Positions 28,649 to 36,618 of a stretch of DNA of 64,000 nt are shown piece by piece. Both the position numbers and the translations under genes were made by a program. The first letter of the stretch is position 1. Each line of letters starts with the position of its first letter. The notes beneath the pieces were generated by a model. It searched no databases. It had not been told where the DNA came from and saw only the letters and a list, made by a program, of their open reading frames with translations. Origin of the DNA: Salinibacterium hongtaonis (GTDB taxonomy: Bacteria; Actinomycetota; Actinomycetes; Actinomycetales; Microbacteriaceae); the NCBI RefSeq assembly GCF_003065485.1, contig NZ_CP026951.1:1178001-1242000 (forward strand). The letters are read 5' to 3'.

Positions 28649-29683
28649 ATGTATCGCTTTATTTTCTCCACGTTCCTTACCCGTCTCGACCCTGAGGTCG
28701 CTCACGGGTTGGCTTTCGGCGTCATTCGCGCGCTTCCCTATATCGGCCTTGGCGCGCTCGCTCGAGCCTATGCGAAGCCGGATCCGAGCCTTCGGGTGCA
28801 GGCCCTCGGCCTCACATTCGAGTCGCCTTTCGGCATTGCCGCGGGGTTCGACAAGGAGGGTCTTGCCATTCGTGGGCTTGGGCAGTTGGGGTTCGGCCAC
28901 GTTGAAGTAGGTACGCTCACCGCACAGGCGCAGCCGGGCAACCCCAAGCCGCGCATGTTCAGACTTGTGGCCGATCGCGCGTTGATCAACCGCATGGGGT
29001 TCAATAACCACGGCGCTGCCGAGGCGGCGCCTCGTCTGGCTCGCGAGCGCCGGCGCTCTGTTCGCCCGATTATCGGGGCGAATATCGGAAAGAGTCGAGT
29101 AGTGGATGTCGACGCTGCCATCGACGATTACCTCACCAGCACTCGTCTGCTCGCGCCCGTGAGCGACTACCTCGTGGTCAACGTGAGCTCCCCGAATACG
29201 CCGGGTCTGCGGGGACTCCAAGAGCTCGATCGTCTCGCGCCGCTACTGACCGCGGTGCGGGATGCTGCTGGCGGCAAGCCCGTGCTCGTCAAGATCGCAC
29301 CCGACCTCTCTGATGACGAAGTGCGCCGCATCGCTGAGCTCACAACGAGCCTCGACCTTGGCGGCGTCATCGCGACCAACACGACTATTTCGCGCGAAGG
29401 TCTTGCAGCCGATGCCGGACTCATCGAGCGCATCGGCGCTGGCGGGCTCTCTGGCGCACCTCTCAAGGAGCGCTCGCTCGCGGTACTGCGTTTGCTGCGG
29501 GCCACCCTGCCTGCCGAGACCTGTGTGATTTCGGTCGGCGGGGTCGAGACCGCAGCTGAGGTCGCAGAGCGGCTGGCCGCTGGGGCAACGCTCGTGCAGG
29601 GTTATACGGGATTCATCTATGAGGGTCCTCTCTGGGCAGCCCGCATCAACCGCGGTCTCGCGCGCCTCGCTGGCGCAGCCTGA
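28649..29683 (+). CDS. pyrD: Dihydroorotate dehydrogenase (quinone), class 2
   Basis: 344 residues. Starts MYRFIFSTFLTRLDPEVAH, the membrane-associating helix of class 2 enzymes, then FGIAAGFDKEG, MGFNNHGA, the active-site serine motif VNVSSPNTPGLRGLQ, LVKIAPDLSDDE and the FMN phosphate loop VGGVETAAE and YTGFIYEGP. It oxidises dihydroorotate with menaquinone in pyrimidine synthesis. Confidence 0.96.
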   Translation: MYRFIFSTFLTRLDPEVAHGLAFGVIRALPYIGLGALARAYAKPDPSLRVQALGLTFESPFGIAAGFDKEGLAIRGLGQLGFGHVEVGTLTAQAQPGNPKPRMFRLVADRALINRMGFNNHGAAEAAPRLARERRRSVRPIIGANIGKSRVVDVDAAIDDYLTSTRLLAPVSDYLVVNVSSPNTPGLRGLQELDRLAPLLTAVRDAAGGKPVLVKIAPDLSDDEVRRIAELTTSLDLGGVIATNTTISREGLAADAGLIERIGAGGLSGAPLKERSLAVLRLLRATLPAETCVISVGGVETAAEVAERLAAGATLVQGYTGFIYEGPLWAARINRGLARLAGAA

Positions 29684-29733
29684 CGTTTCGCGGGGTCGCC
29701 GACTCTCGACACCTCGCACGCTGGGCCGAGATC

Positions 29734-29772
29734 AAAAAAAGGATGCCGTGCGGTCGAAACCGCACGGCATCC
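29734..29772 (-). terminator. Strong intrinsic terminator for DUF3043 gene
   Basis: A perfect 13-bp stem (29741-29753 with 29760-29772) around a 6-base loop. On the minus strand it is followed by seven T, so it ends the leftward DUF3043 transcript. The two arms contain GGATGC and GCATCC. Confidence 0.9.
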
Positions 29773-29789
29773 GCTCGTTAACGTGTGAC

Positions 29790-30356
29790 CTAAGCCGGGA
29801 ACTCCCGGCGCTTCACCTGCGGCTTGGGCAGTCGCATGGGGCGCATCTGGAGGCAGCGCATCGCGCAGTACCAACGGGTGCCCTTCTGAACTGTGCCGAA
29901 CTTGGCCGTGAGTCGACGAGTAACCAGCCAGCCCGCCACGATGCAATCGAGCACGGCGAGCAAGAAGAAGGCCCACAGCACGAACACACTCACGATGCCG
30001 ATGAGCGGGTCCGCAACAAACGACATCACGATGATGAGGAGCATTACGGGAATCATGAGCTCGCCGATGCTGAAGCGTGCATCAACGTAGTCGCGCACGT
30101 ATTTGCGCTGGGCACCCTTGTCTCGGGCCGGAAGATACTTCTCTTCGCCATTGGCCATGCCTACGCGGGCACGGTCGCGGGCCTCGTTGTACTTAGCTTT
30201 CGCCTCCCGGTTGGCCGTCTTGCGGTCGTTCGAGACGAGGGGGCGCTGATTAGCTGCCTCTCGCTCCTTGCGGGTGGGCGTCGGACGGCCCTTACCGGGC
30301 GCATTGTCCGTTGTGAGCTCGCTGTCGGGCTCGATATCGCGTGCAGGCTTGGCCAT
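29790..30356 (-). CDS. DUF3043 membrane protein
   Basis: 188 residues. N-terminal half charged and Lys/Arg-rich (GRPTPTRKEREAANQRPLV is the family mark), then KYLPARDKGAQRKYVRDYVD and two membrane segments (about 100-120 and 123-143), then a basic tail. A conserved actinobacterial protein of unknown function. It has its own terminator and is divergent from the dipeptidase gene, so their promoters share the short gap 30357-30395. Confidence 0.88.
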   Translation of the reverse strand: MAKPARDIEPDSELTTDNAPGKGRPTPTRKEREAANQRPLVSNDRKTANREAKAKYNEARDRARVGMANGEEKYLPARDKGAQRKYVRDYVDARFSIGELMIPVMLLIIVMSFVADPLIGIVSVFVLWAFFLLAVLDCIVAGWLVTRRLTAKFGTVQKGTRWYCAMRCLQMRPMRLPKPQVKRREFPA

Positions 30357-30395
30357 GGATGATCCTTGCGTAGTCGTCTGCTTAAGATTACCTGC

Positions 30396-31820
30396 ATGAC
30401 ATCAATGGACATCACAGGTTCAGGGGCATCGGCAGACGACTTCGCGCGCGAGCTCCGCGGCATCGTTTCTGCCGGCCTGCCCGCCGCGATTGCCGACCTT
30501 ACTGGACTGGTTCGAATCCCGTCAGTTTCATGGCCGGCGTTTGACCCAGCATTTGTCTCGCAGAGCGCGGATGCGGTCGCAGAACACCTGCGCGATCTAG
30601 GCGTATTCGACTCTGTTGTCGTTTCTAGCGCCCCGATTGGCGATGGCGAGGCCCACGGAAAGCCTGCGGTTCTCGCGACGCGTGCAGCCAAAGCTGGCGC
30701 GCCGACCGTTCTGCTCTATGCACACCACGATGTCCAGCCGCCCGGAGACGACACCGACTGGGATTCCCCGCCGTTTGAGCCGGCCCTGCGGGGGGAGCGT
30801 CTCTACGGACGGGGCACCGCCGACGACAAGGCCGGAGTCATCGCGCATGTCGCTGCCATTCGAGCCCTCTTCGAGGCGCTCGATAACGACGTCGACCTCG
30901 GCATTGCCGTCTTCATTGAGGGAGAAGAGGAGTCAGGTTCGCCGTCGTTCGCCAACTTCCTCACTCAGCACCGCGCTGAGCTTGCCGCCGATGTGATTGT
31001 TGTCGCCGATTCCGATAACTGGAATGTGACGACCCCCTCCCTGACGGTTTCGCTGCGGGGCAACGTCGCGGCGGTCCTCGAGGTGCGCACGCTCGAGCAC
31101 GCATCCCACTCGGGAATGTTCGGGGGAGCCGTGCCTGACGCCATGATGGCGCTCACCCGTCTTCTTTCTTCGTTCCACACCGACGACGGCTCGGTCGCCG
31201 TCGATGGTCTGACCACCCACCCCATGGAGACTCCCGAATACTCGGAAGAGACACTCCGGCGTGATGCTGGCCTGCTCGACGGTGTGCGCCCCGTCGGCAG
31301 CGGAAGCATCCTTTCCCGGTTGTGGGCAGGCCCGGCAATTACGATCACCGGCATCGACGCGCCGACCGTAGCGAACGCATCCAACACTCTGACGCCTATG
31401 GCGCGCGCTCGAGTGAGCGTGCGCGTGGCCCCGGGGCAAGACGCGGGGGAGGCCTACGCGGCCATCGAGCGTCACATCCGCGACAACACTCCATTCGGTG
31501 CGCGGGTCACGCTGAGCGATGTCGAAGTTGGCAACCCGTTCCTCGTCGACACGCAGGGTTGGGCCGTGGCCGAGGCCACGCGGGCCATGGAGGATGCGTG
31601 GGGCACGCCAGCGGTTCTTGCCGGCATTGGTGGGTCCATCCCGTTCATCGCCGATCTCGTCGAGGTGTTTCCCCAAGCTCAGATCCTCGTTACCGGCGTC
31701 GAAGACCCCGACACCAGGGCCCACAGCCCCAACGAGTCACTGCATTTGGGTGTTTTTGAGCGAGCCATTCTCACGGAGGCCCTGCTGCTCGCTCGCCTCA
31801 ACGCCAAAAACCGCGCCTGA
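30396..31820 (+). CDS. M20-family dipeptidase
   Basis: 474 residues from ATG 30396 (another in-frame ATG follows at 30405). Metal ligands and catalytic residues of the M20 family: YAHHDVQPPG, YGRGTADDKAGV, IEGEEESGSPSF, with the lid domain around SHSGMFGGAVPDAM and a final HSPNESLHL histidine. Probably a cytosolic di-zinc dipeptidase with broad specificity. Substrate unknown. Confidence 0.9.
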   Translation: MTSMDITGSGASADDFARELRGIVSAGLPAAIADLTGLVRIPSVSWPAFDPAFVSQSADAVAEHLRDLGVFDSVVVSSAPIGDGEAHGKPAVLATRAAKAGAPTVLLYAHHDVQPPGDDTDWDSPPFEPALRGERLYGRGTADDKAGVIAHVAAIRALFEALDNDVDLGIAVFIEGEEESGSPSFANFLTQHRAELAADVIVVADSDNWNVTTPSLTVSLRGNVAAVLEVRTLEHASHSGMFGGAVPDAMMALTRLLSSFHTDDGSVAVDGLTTHPMETPEYSEETLRRDAGLLDGVRPVGSGSILSRLWAGPAITITGIDAPTVANASNTLTPMARARVSVRVAPGQDAGEAYAAIERHIRDNTPFGARVTLSDVEVGNPFLVDTQGWAVAEATRAMEDAWGTPAVLAGIGGSIPFIADLVEVFPQAQILVTGVEDPDTRAHSPNESLHLGVFERAILTEALLLARLNAKNRA

Positions 31821-31908
31821 GAGTGCGACGCGGGGGAATACATCCCGCGTGTCGCGTGCTTACACTAGAAGAAGTGGCCCGATAGGGCTGAGAAGAATGA
31901 GGAGCGGC

Positions 31909-32292
31909 ATGACCGACACCACAGTGACCCAGACAGCATCCCCGGGCGTAGTGACCAGCGAGAGCGGCCACGGAGTGCTCCTGAGCGATGCAGCAGCAGC
32001 AAAGGTCAAGTCCCTGTACGAGCAGGAGGGCCGTGATGACCTTCGCCTGCGCGTTGCCGTCCAGCCGGGCGGATGCTCGGGGCTCATCTACCAGCTCTAC
32101 TTTGACGAGCGCCTGCTCGAGGGTGACTCCACCGTCGATTTTGATGGTGTTGAGGTCGTCGTCGACAAGATGAGCGTGCCCTACCTCGAAGGGGCGAGCA
32201 TCGATTTCGAAGACACAATCCAAAAGCAGGGATTCACTATCGACAACCCGAACGCTGGCGGTAGCTGCGCTTGTGGGGATTCCTTCCACTAA
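31909..32292 (+). CDS. erpA: Iron-sulfur cluster insertion protein ErpA (A-type carrier)
   Basis: 127 residues from ATG 31909 with GAGGAG upstream. HesB/IscA fold: LRLRVAVQPGGCSGLIYQL, then GGSCACGDSF, giving the three conserved cysteines that hold the cluster. It likely supplies Fe-S clusters to enzymes such as the Rieske protein QcrA. A TACACT element (31861-31866) is a possible -10 box. An inverted repeat ACGCGGG/CCCGCGT (31828-31850) lies between the dipeptidase stop and this gene. Confidence 0.93.
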   Translation: MTDTTVTQTASPGVVTSESGHGVLLSDAAAAKVKSLYEQEGRDDLRLRVAVQPGGCSGLIYQLYFDERLLEGDSTVDFDGVEVVVDKMSVPYLEGASIDFEDTIQKQGFTIDNPNAGGSCACGDSFH

Positions 32293-32318
32293 ACGTTGAT
32301 CACGCCCGTGATCATTGA

Positions 32319-32348
32319 GGGGAAGTCGCTTTGCGACTTCCCCTTTTT
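32319..32348 (+). terminator. Intrinsic terminator after erpA
   Basis: A perfect 11-bp stem, GGGGAAGTCGC with GCGACTTCCCC, closes a three-T loop and is followed by five T. Confidence 0.92.
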
Positions 32349-32456
32349 GCTGCCCGGATGGCGTTTCCCGGTTCAGATGGACCCCCAGAGAGCGGTAGGC
32401 TGATTCCTGTCAATAGACTGAGTTCATCCAGTCCCGTGTCATCCGAGAGGTCCCAG

Positions 32457-33335
32457 GTGCGTTCTAACCGCCGTCTTCGATGGGCTGCCATCCCCCTGGC
32501 AGCAACACTTGTTGCAGTCCTAGCAGGATGCACCCAGGCCCAGCTCCGTGGGTACCTTCCGGGGGAGCCCGGAATCACCAACCACACCGACCGCATCGCC
32601 GGTCTGTGGACAACGTCGTGGATCGTTCTCCTCGTCGTTGGTCTGATCACCTGGGGACTCGTCCTCTGGGTAGCAGCGGTGTACCGCCGTCGCAAGGGCC
32701 AGACGGGTCTTCCCGTCCAGCTTCGCTACAACATGCCGATTGAGATTCTCTACACGGTGATCCCCCTCATCCTCGTAGTCGGATTCTTTGCCTTCACGGC
32801 ACGGGACCAGACGGCGATCGAGCAGCCAGAGGCTGATGCTGATGTCACGGTCGAGGTCTACGCCAAGCGCTGGGCCTGGGACTTCAACTACCTCAACGAG
32901 GGCCCTAACGGCGACGGCGTTTACTACCAGGGCATGCAGGCCCAGGAGACCGACGAGTCGCCTTACATCGACTACGACCAGCTCCCCGTTCTCTACCTTC
33001 CGGTGGGCGCCAACGTGGAGATTGTGCTGGAGAGCCGCGATGTCGTGCACTCCTTCTGGGTCGTCGACTTCCTTTACAAGAAGGACACGGTCCCCGGCAA
33101 GAGCAACCACATGTACTTCGTTCCTGAAAAAGAGGGCGAGTACATGGGCAAGTGCGCCGAGTTCTGCGGTGAGTACCACTCGCTCATGCTCTTCAAGGTG
33201 AAGGTCGTTTCGCAGGCTGAGTACGACGACTACATCCAGAGCCTCGTTGACGCCGGTCAGACTGGCACCCGCGGGGCCGAGTACAACACGAACAGCAACC
33301 TGCCCGGCACCAAGCCGCTGGACAGCGGAGAGTAA
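32457..33335 (+). CDS. ctaC: Cytochrome aa3 oxidase subunit II
   Basis: 292 residues from GTG 32457. A lipoprotein signal with lipobox LAGC (Cys25) is followed by two membrane helices and the periplasmic cupredoxin domain. CuA ligands: the His of DVVHSFWV and the CAEFCGEYHSLM cluster; WAWDFNY is the electron-entry aromatic patch. It accepts electrons from dihaem QcrC in the bcc-aa3 supercomplex. It starts the ctaC-ctaD-ctaF operon. Confidence 0.95.
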   Translation: MRSNRRLRWAAIPLAATLVAVLAGCTQAQLRGYLPGEPGITNHTDRIAGLWTTSWIVLLVVGLITWGLVLWVAAVYRRRKGQTGLPVQLRYNMPIEILYTVIPLILVVGFFAFTARDQTAIEQPEADADVTVEVYAKRWAWDFNYLNEGPNGDGVYYQGMQAQETDESPYIDYDQLPVLYLPVGANVEIVLESRDVVHSFWVVDFLYKKDTVPGKSNHMYFVPEKEGEYMGKCAEFCGEYHSLMLFKVKVVSQAEYDDYIQSLVDAGQTGTRGAEYNTNSNLPGTKPLDSGE

Positions 33336-33344
33336 GGCACGGAG

Positions 33345-35093
33345 ATGACTACCACTACCGAGACCAAGGAGGCCGCTCCCGAGGGAGCCGCCACCATCGG
33401 CCACACCGTCTCACCGAGCGCACGTCGCAAGGGCAACATCGTCGTCAGCTGGATCACCTCCACCGACCACAAGACGATCGGATACATGTATCTGATCAGC
33501 TCCTTCGTGTACTTCTGCATCGGTGGCGTTATGGCACTGATCATCCGCGCTCAGCTCTTCGCCCCCGGCGTCGACCTGCTCCAGACCAAGGAGCAGTACA
33601 ACCAGCTGTTCACCATGCACGGCACGATCATGCTGCTCATGTTCGCAACGCCGCTTTTTGCTGGCTTCGCGAACGTGCTCATGCCGCTGCAGATCGGCGC
33701 GCCCGATGTCGCGTTCCCGCGACTCAATGCCTTCGCATACTGGCTCTACAGCTTCGGTAGCCTCATGGCCGTCGCCGGATTCCTCACCCCTCAGGGCGCG
33801 GCGTCATTCGGTTGGTTCGCCTATACGCCGCTTTCGAGTACGACCTTTACACCGGGTGCGGGAGGCAACCTCTGGGTTGTCGGCCTCGCAATCTCCGGCT
33901 TCGGAACCATTCTCGGTGCCGTCAACTTCATCACCACGATCATCACGATGCGAGCACCCGGAATGACGATGTGGCGCCTGCCCATCTTCACCTGGAACAC
34001 GCTCGTCACGTCCCTGCTGGTTCTGATGGCGTTCCCTGTTCTTGCTGCTGCGCTCTTCGGTCTCGCGGCGGACAGAATCTTCGGCGCCCACATCTACAAC
34101 GTCGAAGCAGGCGGTGCCATCTTGTGGCAGCACCTGTTCTGGTTCTTCGGCCACCCAGAGGTCTACATCATCGCGCTGCCGTTCTTCGGCATCGTCTCCG
34201 AGGTCTTCCCGGTCTTCAGTCGCAAGCCGATCTTCGGATACAAGACCCTCGTCTACGCGACGATCGCCATTGCTGCCCTTTCCGTGACCGTGTGGGCCCA
34301 CCACATGTACGTGACGGGGTCGGTGCTCCTGCCCTTCTTCGCGCTCATGACAATGCTCATTGCGGTGCCAACGGGTGTGAAGATCTTCAACTGGGTCGGA
34401 ACCATGTGGCGAGGGTCGGTAACGTTCGAGACCCCCATGCTGTGGGCAATCGGATTCCTCGTTACCTTCACCTTCGGTGGTCTCACCGGTGTCATCCTCG
34501 CGTCGCCGCCGCTGGACTTCCACGTCTCCGACACCTACTTCGTTGTCGCCCACTTCCACTACGTAGTCTTCGGAACCGTCGTCTTTGCGATGTTCTCCGG
34601 GTTCTACTTCTGGTGGCCAAAGTGGACCGGCAAGATGCTCAACGAGAAGCTCGGCAAGATCCACTTCTGGGTGTTGTTCATCGGGTTCCACATGACCTTC
34701 CTCATCCAGCACTGGCTGGGCGTAGTTGGTATGCCCCGTCGTTACGCGGTCTACCAGCCTGAAGATGGCTACACGTGGATGAACCAGTTGTCGACCGTCG
34801 GTGCAATGGTCCTCGGCGCCTCGATGATCCCGTTCTTGCTCAACGTTTACCTCACGGCGCGTAACGCGCCCAAGGTCACCGTGAACGACCCGTGGGGCTA
34901 CGGCCGCTCGCTCGAGTGGGCCACCTCGTGCCCGCCGCCGCGCCACAACTTCACCTCGATTCCCCGCATCCGCTCCGAGTCTCCCGCGTTCGACCTCAAC
35001 CACCCTGAGGCCGGAATCCCCGTAGGAGTCGGCCCGGGCAAGGATGCTCCGCAAGCCCCTGTCTTTGACGCCTCTGATGAGAAGGTGAAGTAA
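33345..35093 (+). CDS. ctaD: Cytochrome aa3 oxidase subunit I
   Basis: 582 residues, twelve membrane helices. Ligands of haem a, haem a3 and Cu[26 protein letters not shown] (cross-linked His-Tyr), WAHHMYVTG and [10 protein letters not shown]. Catalytic subunit reducing O2 and pumping protons. The basic N-terminus ([19 protein letters not shown]) and long C-terminal tail are typical for Actinobacteria. Nine bp after ctaC, with an AAGGC-ACGGAG ribosome site between. Confidence 0.97.
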   Translation: MTTTTETKEAAPEGAATIGHTVSPSARRKGNIVVSWITSTDHKTIGYMYLISSFVYFCIGGVMALIIRAQLFAPGVDLLQTKEQYNQLFTMHGTIMLLMFATPLFAGFANVLMPLQIGAPDVAFPRLNAFAYWLYSFGSLMAVAGFLTPQGAASFGWFAYTPLSSTTFTPGAGGNLWVVGLAISGFGTILGAVNFITTIITMRAPGMTMWRLPIFTWNTLVTSLLVLMAFPVLAAALFGLAADRIFGAHIYNVEAGGAILWQHLFWFFGHPEVYIIALPFFGIVSEVFPVFSRKPIFGYKTLVYATIAIAALSVTVWAHHMYVTGSVLLPFFALMTMLIAVPTGVKIFNWVGTMWRGSVTFETPMLWAIGFLVTFTFGGLTGVILASPPLDFHVSDTYFVVAHFHYVVFGTVVFAMFSGFYFWWPKWTGKMLNEKLGKIHFWVLFIGFHMTFLIQHWLGVVGMPRRYAVYQPEDGYTWMNQLSTVGAMVLGASMIPFLLNVYLTARNAPKVTVNDPWGYGRSLEWATSCPPPRHNFTSIPRIRSESPAFDLNHPEAGIPVGVGPGKDAPQAPVFDASDEKVK

Positions 35094-35098
35094 GTAGC

Positions 35099-35566
35099 GT
35101 GAAAACCAACGCACGGATTTTCTGGGTCCTCGCCGTATTCTTCTTGATCGTCGGCGTGGTCTACCTCGGCTGGACCTGGGCAGAGTCTGCCCGTCTCCTT
35201 GAGACGACCGGCACCTTCGCTGGCGGCCCGGGAGCCCCTCCTCATCCTGAATGGGTCGGCACGCTTGCGATCCTTCTGTGTGCAGTTCTCGCCGCCTTCC
35301 TCGCCTTCTACGTGTCCAAGTCGGAGAAGTCGCAGGGCGGAGAGCTGCCCGAGGATCGCCTTGACGCCAACATCGACGACGGAGACCCCGAGCTTGGACA
35401 CTTCAGCCCCTGGAGCTGGTGGCCCATCACTCTCGCGGGCAGCGCATCAATCCTGATGTTGGGATTCGCGATCGGAATCTGGCTCAGCTACATTGGCGCG
35501 GCGATCACAATCATCGCGCTCGTCGGATGGGTCTATGAGTACTACCGCGGCAATTTCGCCCGCTAA
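35099..35566 (+). CDS. ctaF: Cytochrome c oxidase subunit IV (actinobacterial type)
   Basis: 155 residues from GTG 35099. Four membrane segments with the family motif SPWSWWPITLAGSA; KTNARIFWVLAVFF opens the first. It is an accessory subunit of actinobacterial aa3 oxidase. Five bases after ctaD. Overlaps the GNAT gene by 32 bases. Confidence 0.9.
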   Translation: MKTNARIFWVLAVFFLIVGVVYLGWTWAESARLLETTGTFAGGPGAPPHPEWVGTLAILLCAVLAAFLAFYVSKSEKSQGGELPEDRLDANIDDGDPELGHFSPWSWWPITLAGSASILMLGFAIGIWLSYIGAAITIIALVGWVYEYYRGNFAR

Positions 35567-35999
35567 CGCAAACATCCGCGCGGCATCCCATGGGGATGCC
35601 GCTGCGGTGTTTGCGCTCGTGAACCAGCTCTCTGATCGCTACGATGTCGACCGCCCGGCGTTCGACATCGCCTTCGCTGAGGCGGTCGATGGTGGGGACC
35701 GTAGCGTTCTTCTCATCGCCGATGTCGACGGCCATGTCGCCGGCTACGCTCTCATGACGGTGGCACGCCTCATCTATACCCGGCAGGACGCTGCTCAGAT
35801 CCAGGAGCTCATCGTCGACGCCGCGTGGGGTCGACGGGGGATCGGCAGCAGCCTCGTGGCCGCTGTTGAAGACATCTGCCGCGGTCGCGGCATCAGCGAG
35901 CTCATCGTAGCCAGCCGCAGAGCACCGGCCTTCTATGACCGTCTTGACTACCGCTCGACAGCGGATTACCTCAAGAAGGTCTTCAACACCGAGCATTGA
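35535..35999 (+). CDS. GNAT-family N-acetyltransferase
   Basis: 154 residues from ATG 35535. The acetyl-CoA loop is in IQELIVDAAWGRRGIGSSLV (motif A, RRGIGS), followed by AFYDRLDY. Substrate unknown. It overlaps ctaF, so may be translated from the cta mRNA. A hairpin with perfect 10-bp arms GCGGCATCCC/GGGATGCCGC (35580-35602) lies inside its first codons and could act as an attenuator between ctaF and this gene. Confidence 0.85.
   Translation: MSTTAAISPANANIRAASHGDAAAVFALVNQLSDRYDVDRPAFDIAFAEAVDGGDRSVLLIADVDGHVAGYALMTVARLIYTRQDAAQIQELIVDAAWGRRGIGSSLVAAVEDICRGRGISELIVASRRAPAFYDRLDYRSTADYLKKVFNTEH
35580..35602. repeat. Perfect hairpin after ctaF made of GCATCC/GGATGC arms
   Basis: Ten-bp perfect arms with a three-base centre, 14 bp after the ctaF stop and inside the GNAT reading frame. 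No T-run follows. Possible attenuator or DNA-level signal; the hexamers are the same as in the terminator at 29741-29772. Confidence 0.5.
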
Positions 36000-36016
36000 T
36001 ACGTGACTTCGCCTGC

Positions 36017-36050
36017 AACAGGCGTTTAGTCATAACAGGCGTTTAGTCAT
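36017..36050. repeat. Tandem 17-bp duplication at a gene end
   Basis: Two perfect adjacent copies of a 17-bp unit starting AACAGGCG and ending TAGTCAT. The copy boundary falls at the 3' end of the following minus-strand GNAT gene: the unit repeats the last codons (MTKRLL) just past the stop. It looks like a recent slippage duplication. Confidence 0.8.
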
Positions 36051-36515
36051 GCGGTAGTTGGTGAGCCGTGTCCCGGCAATCTCTGGATGCTGCTCCGCAA
36101 CCACGGTGAAGCCGTGGTGCTCGAAGAACGGCACAGCCGTGATGCTCGCATTGGTGCTGAGCTCGTGTGCTCCGGCTAGTACAGCCCTTTCGGATAGTTC
36201 CACCATCAGCCTGGAGCCGACGCCCTGGCGCACAGAATCAGGGCTTACGAACATCATGTCCACGTAGCCCCTGGGTGAGACGTCTGCAAACCCTGCGATC
36301 TGCCCGTCGGCCACCGCAACGAGGGTTGCTGCTGCCGCCCGTGCGTCGTGCCACGACGCCAAAGACCGCCGCGTTGGTCCGGCCCACGCGCGGATCTGCA
36401 GGGCTGTGTAGTCGGCGCTAGCTATCTCTGTGATCGCTCGTAGAAAGATCCCCAGCGTCGCTGCGGCGTCATCCGGGGTGTAGGCCCGAGTCGTGATGGT
36501 GTGAGCTTCATGCAC
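36030..36515 (-). CDS. GNAT-family N-acetyltransferase
   Basis: 161 residues from ATG 36515. GNAT motif A: VDMMFVSPDSVRQGVGSRLM, then LSTNASITAVPFFEHHGF. Its C-terminal MTKRLL coincides with the 17-bp tandem repeat at the stop codon. The promoter region contains a CCACAG tandem repeat. Substrate unknown; unrelated in orientation to the GNAT gene at 35535. Confidence 0.88.
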   Translation of the reverse strand: MHEAHTITTRAYTPDDAAATLGIFLRAITEIASADYTALQIRAWAGPTRRSLASWHDARAAAATLVAVADGQIAGFADVSPRGYVDMMFVSPDSVRQGVGSRLMVELSERAVLAGAHELSTNASITAVPFFEHHGFTVVAEQHPEIAGTRLTNYRMTKRLL

Positions 36516-36534
36516 GGATCAACGCTACTCTGTG

Positions 36535-36564
36535 CCACAGCCACAGCCACAGCCACAGCCACAA
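36535..36564. repeat. CCACAG hexanucleotide tandem repeat
   Basis: Four perfect CCACAG units plus a fifth ending in A, immediately upstream of the leftward GNAT gene and downstream of the qcrB hairpin. Such short repeats can change length by slippage. Confidence 0.85.
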
Positions 36565-36569
36565 ACGAA

Positions 36570-36600
36570 GAATGCCCCCGCACGATGTGCGGGGGCATTC
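36570..36600 (-). terminator. Hairpin ending the qcr operon
   Basis: A perfect 14-bp stem (36570-36583 with 36587-36600) around GAT, 18 bp after the qcrB stop. The minus-strand flank is only moderately T-rich, so termination is likely but not certain. Confidence 0.7.
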
Positions 36601-36618
36601 TCTGGATGAGGCAACGAC

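Noticed and set aside
31835-31860. SigR-like promoter before erpA
   Set aside because: GGAAT is followed 18 bases later by GCT, not GTT, so it does not match; a TACACT -10 box nearby is more plausible.
36535-36564. CRISPR-like tandem repeat
   Set aside because: The unit is only 6 bp and has no spacers; it is a simple-sequence repeat. No CRISPR array or cas gene was seen anywhere.
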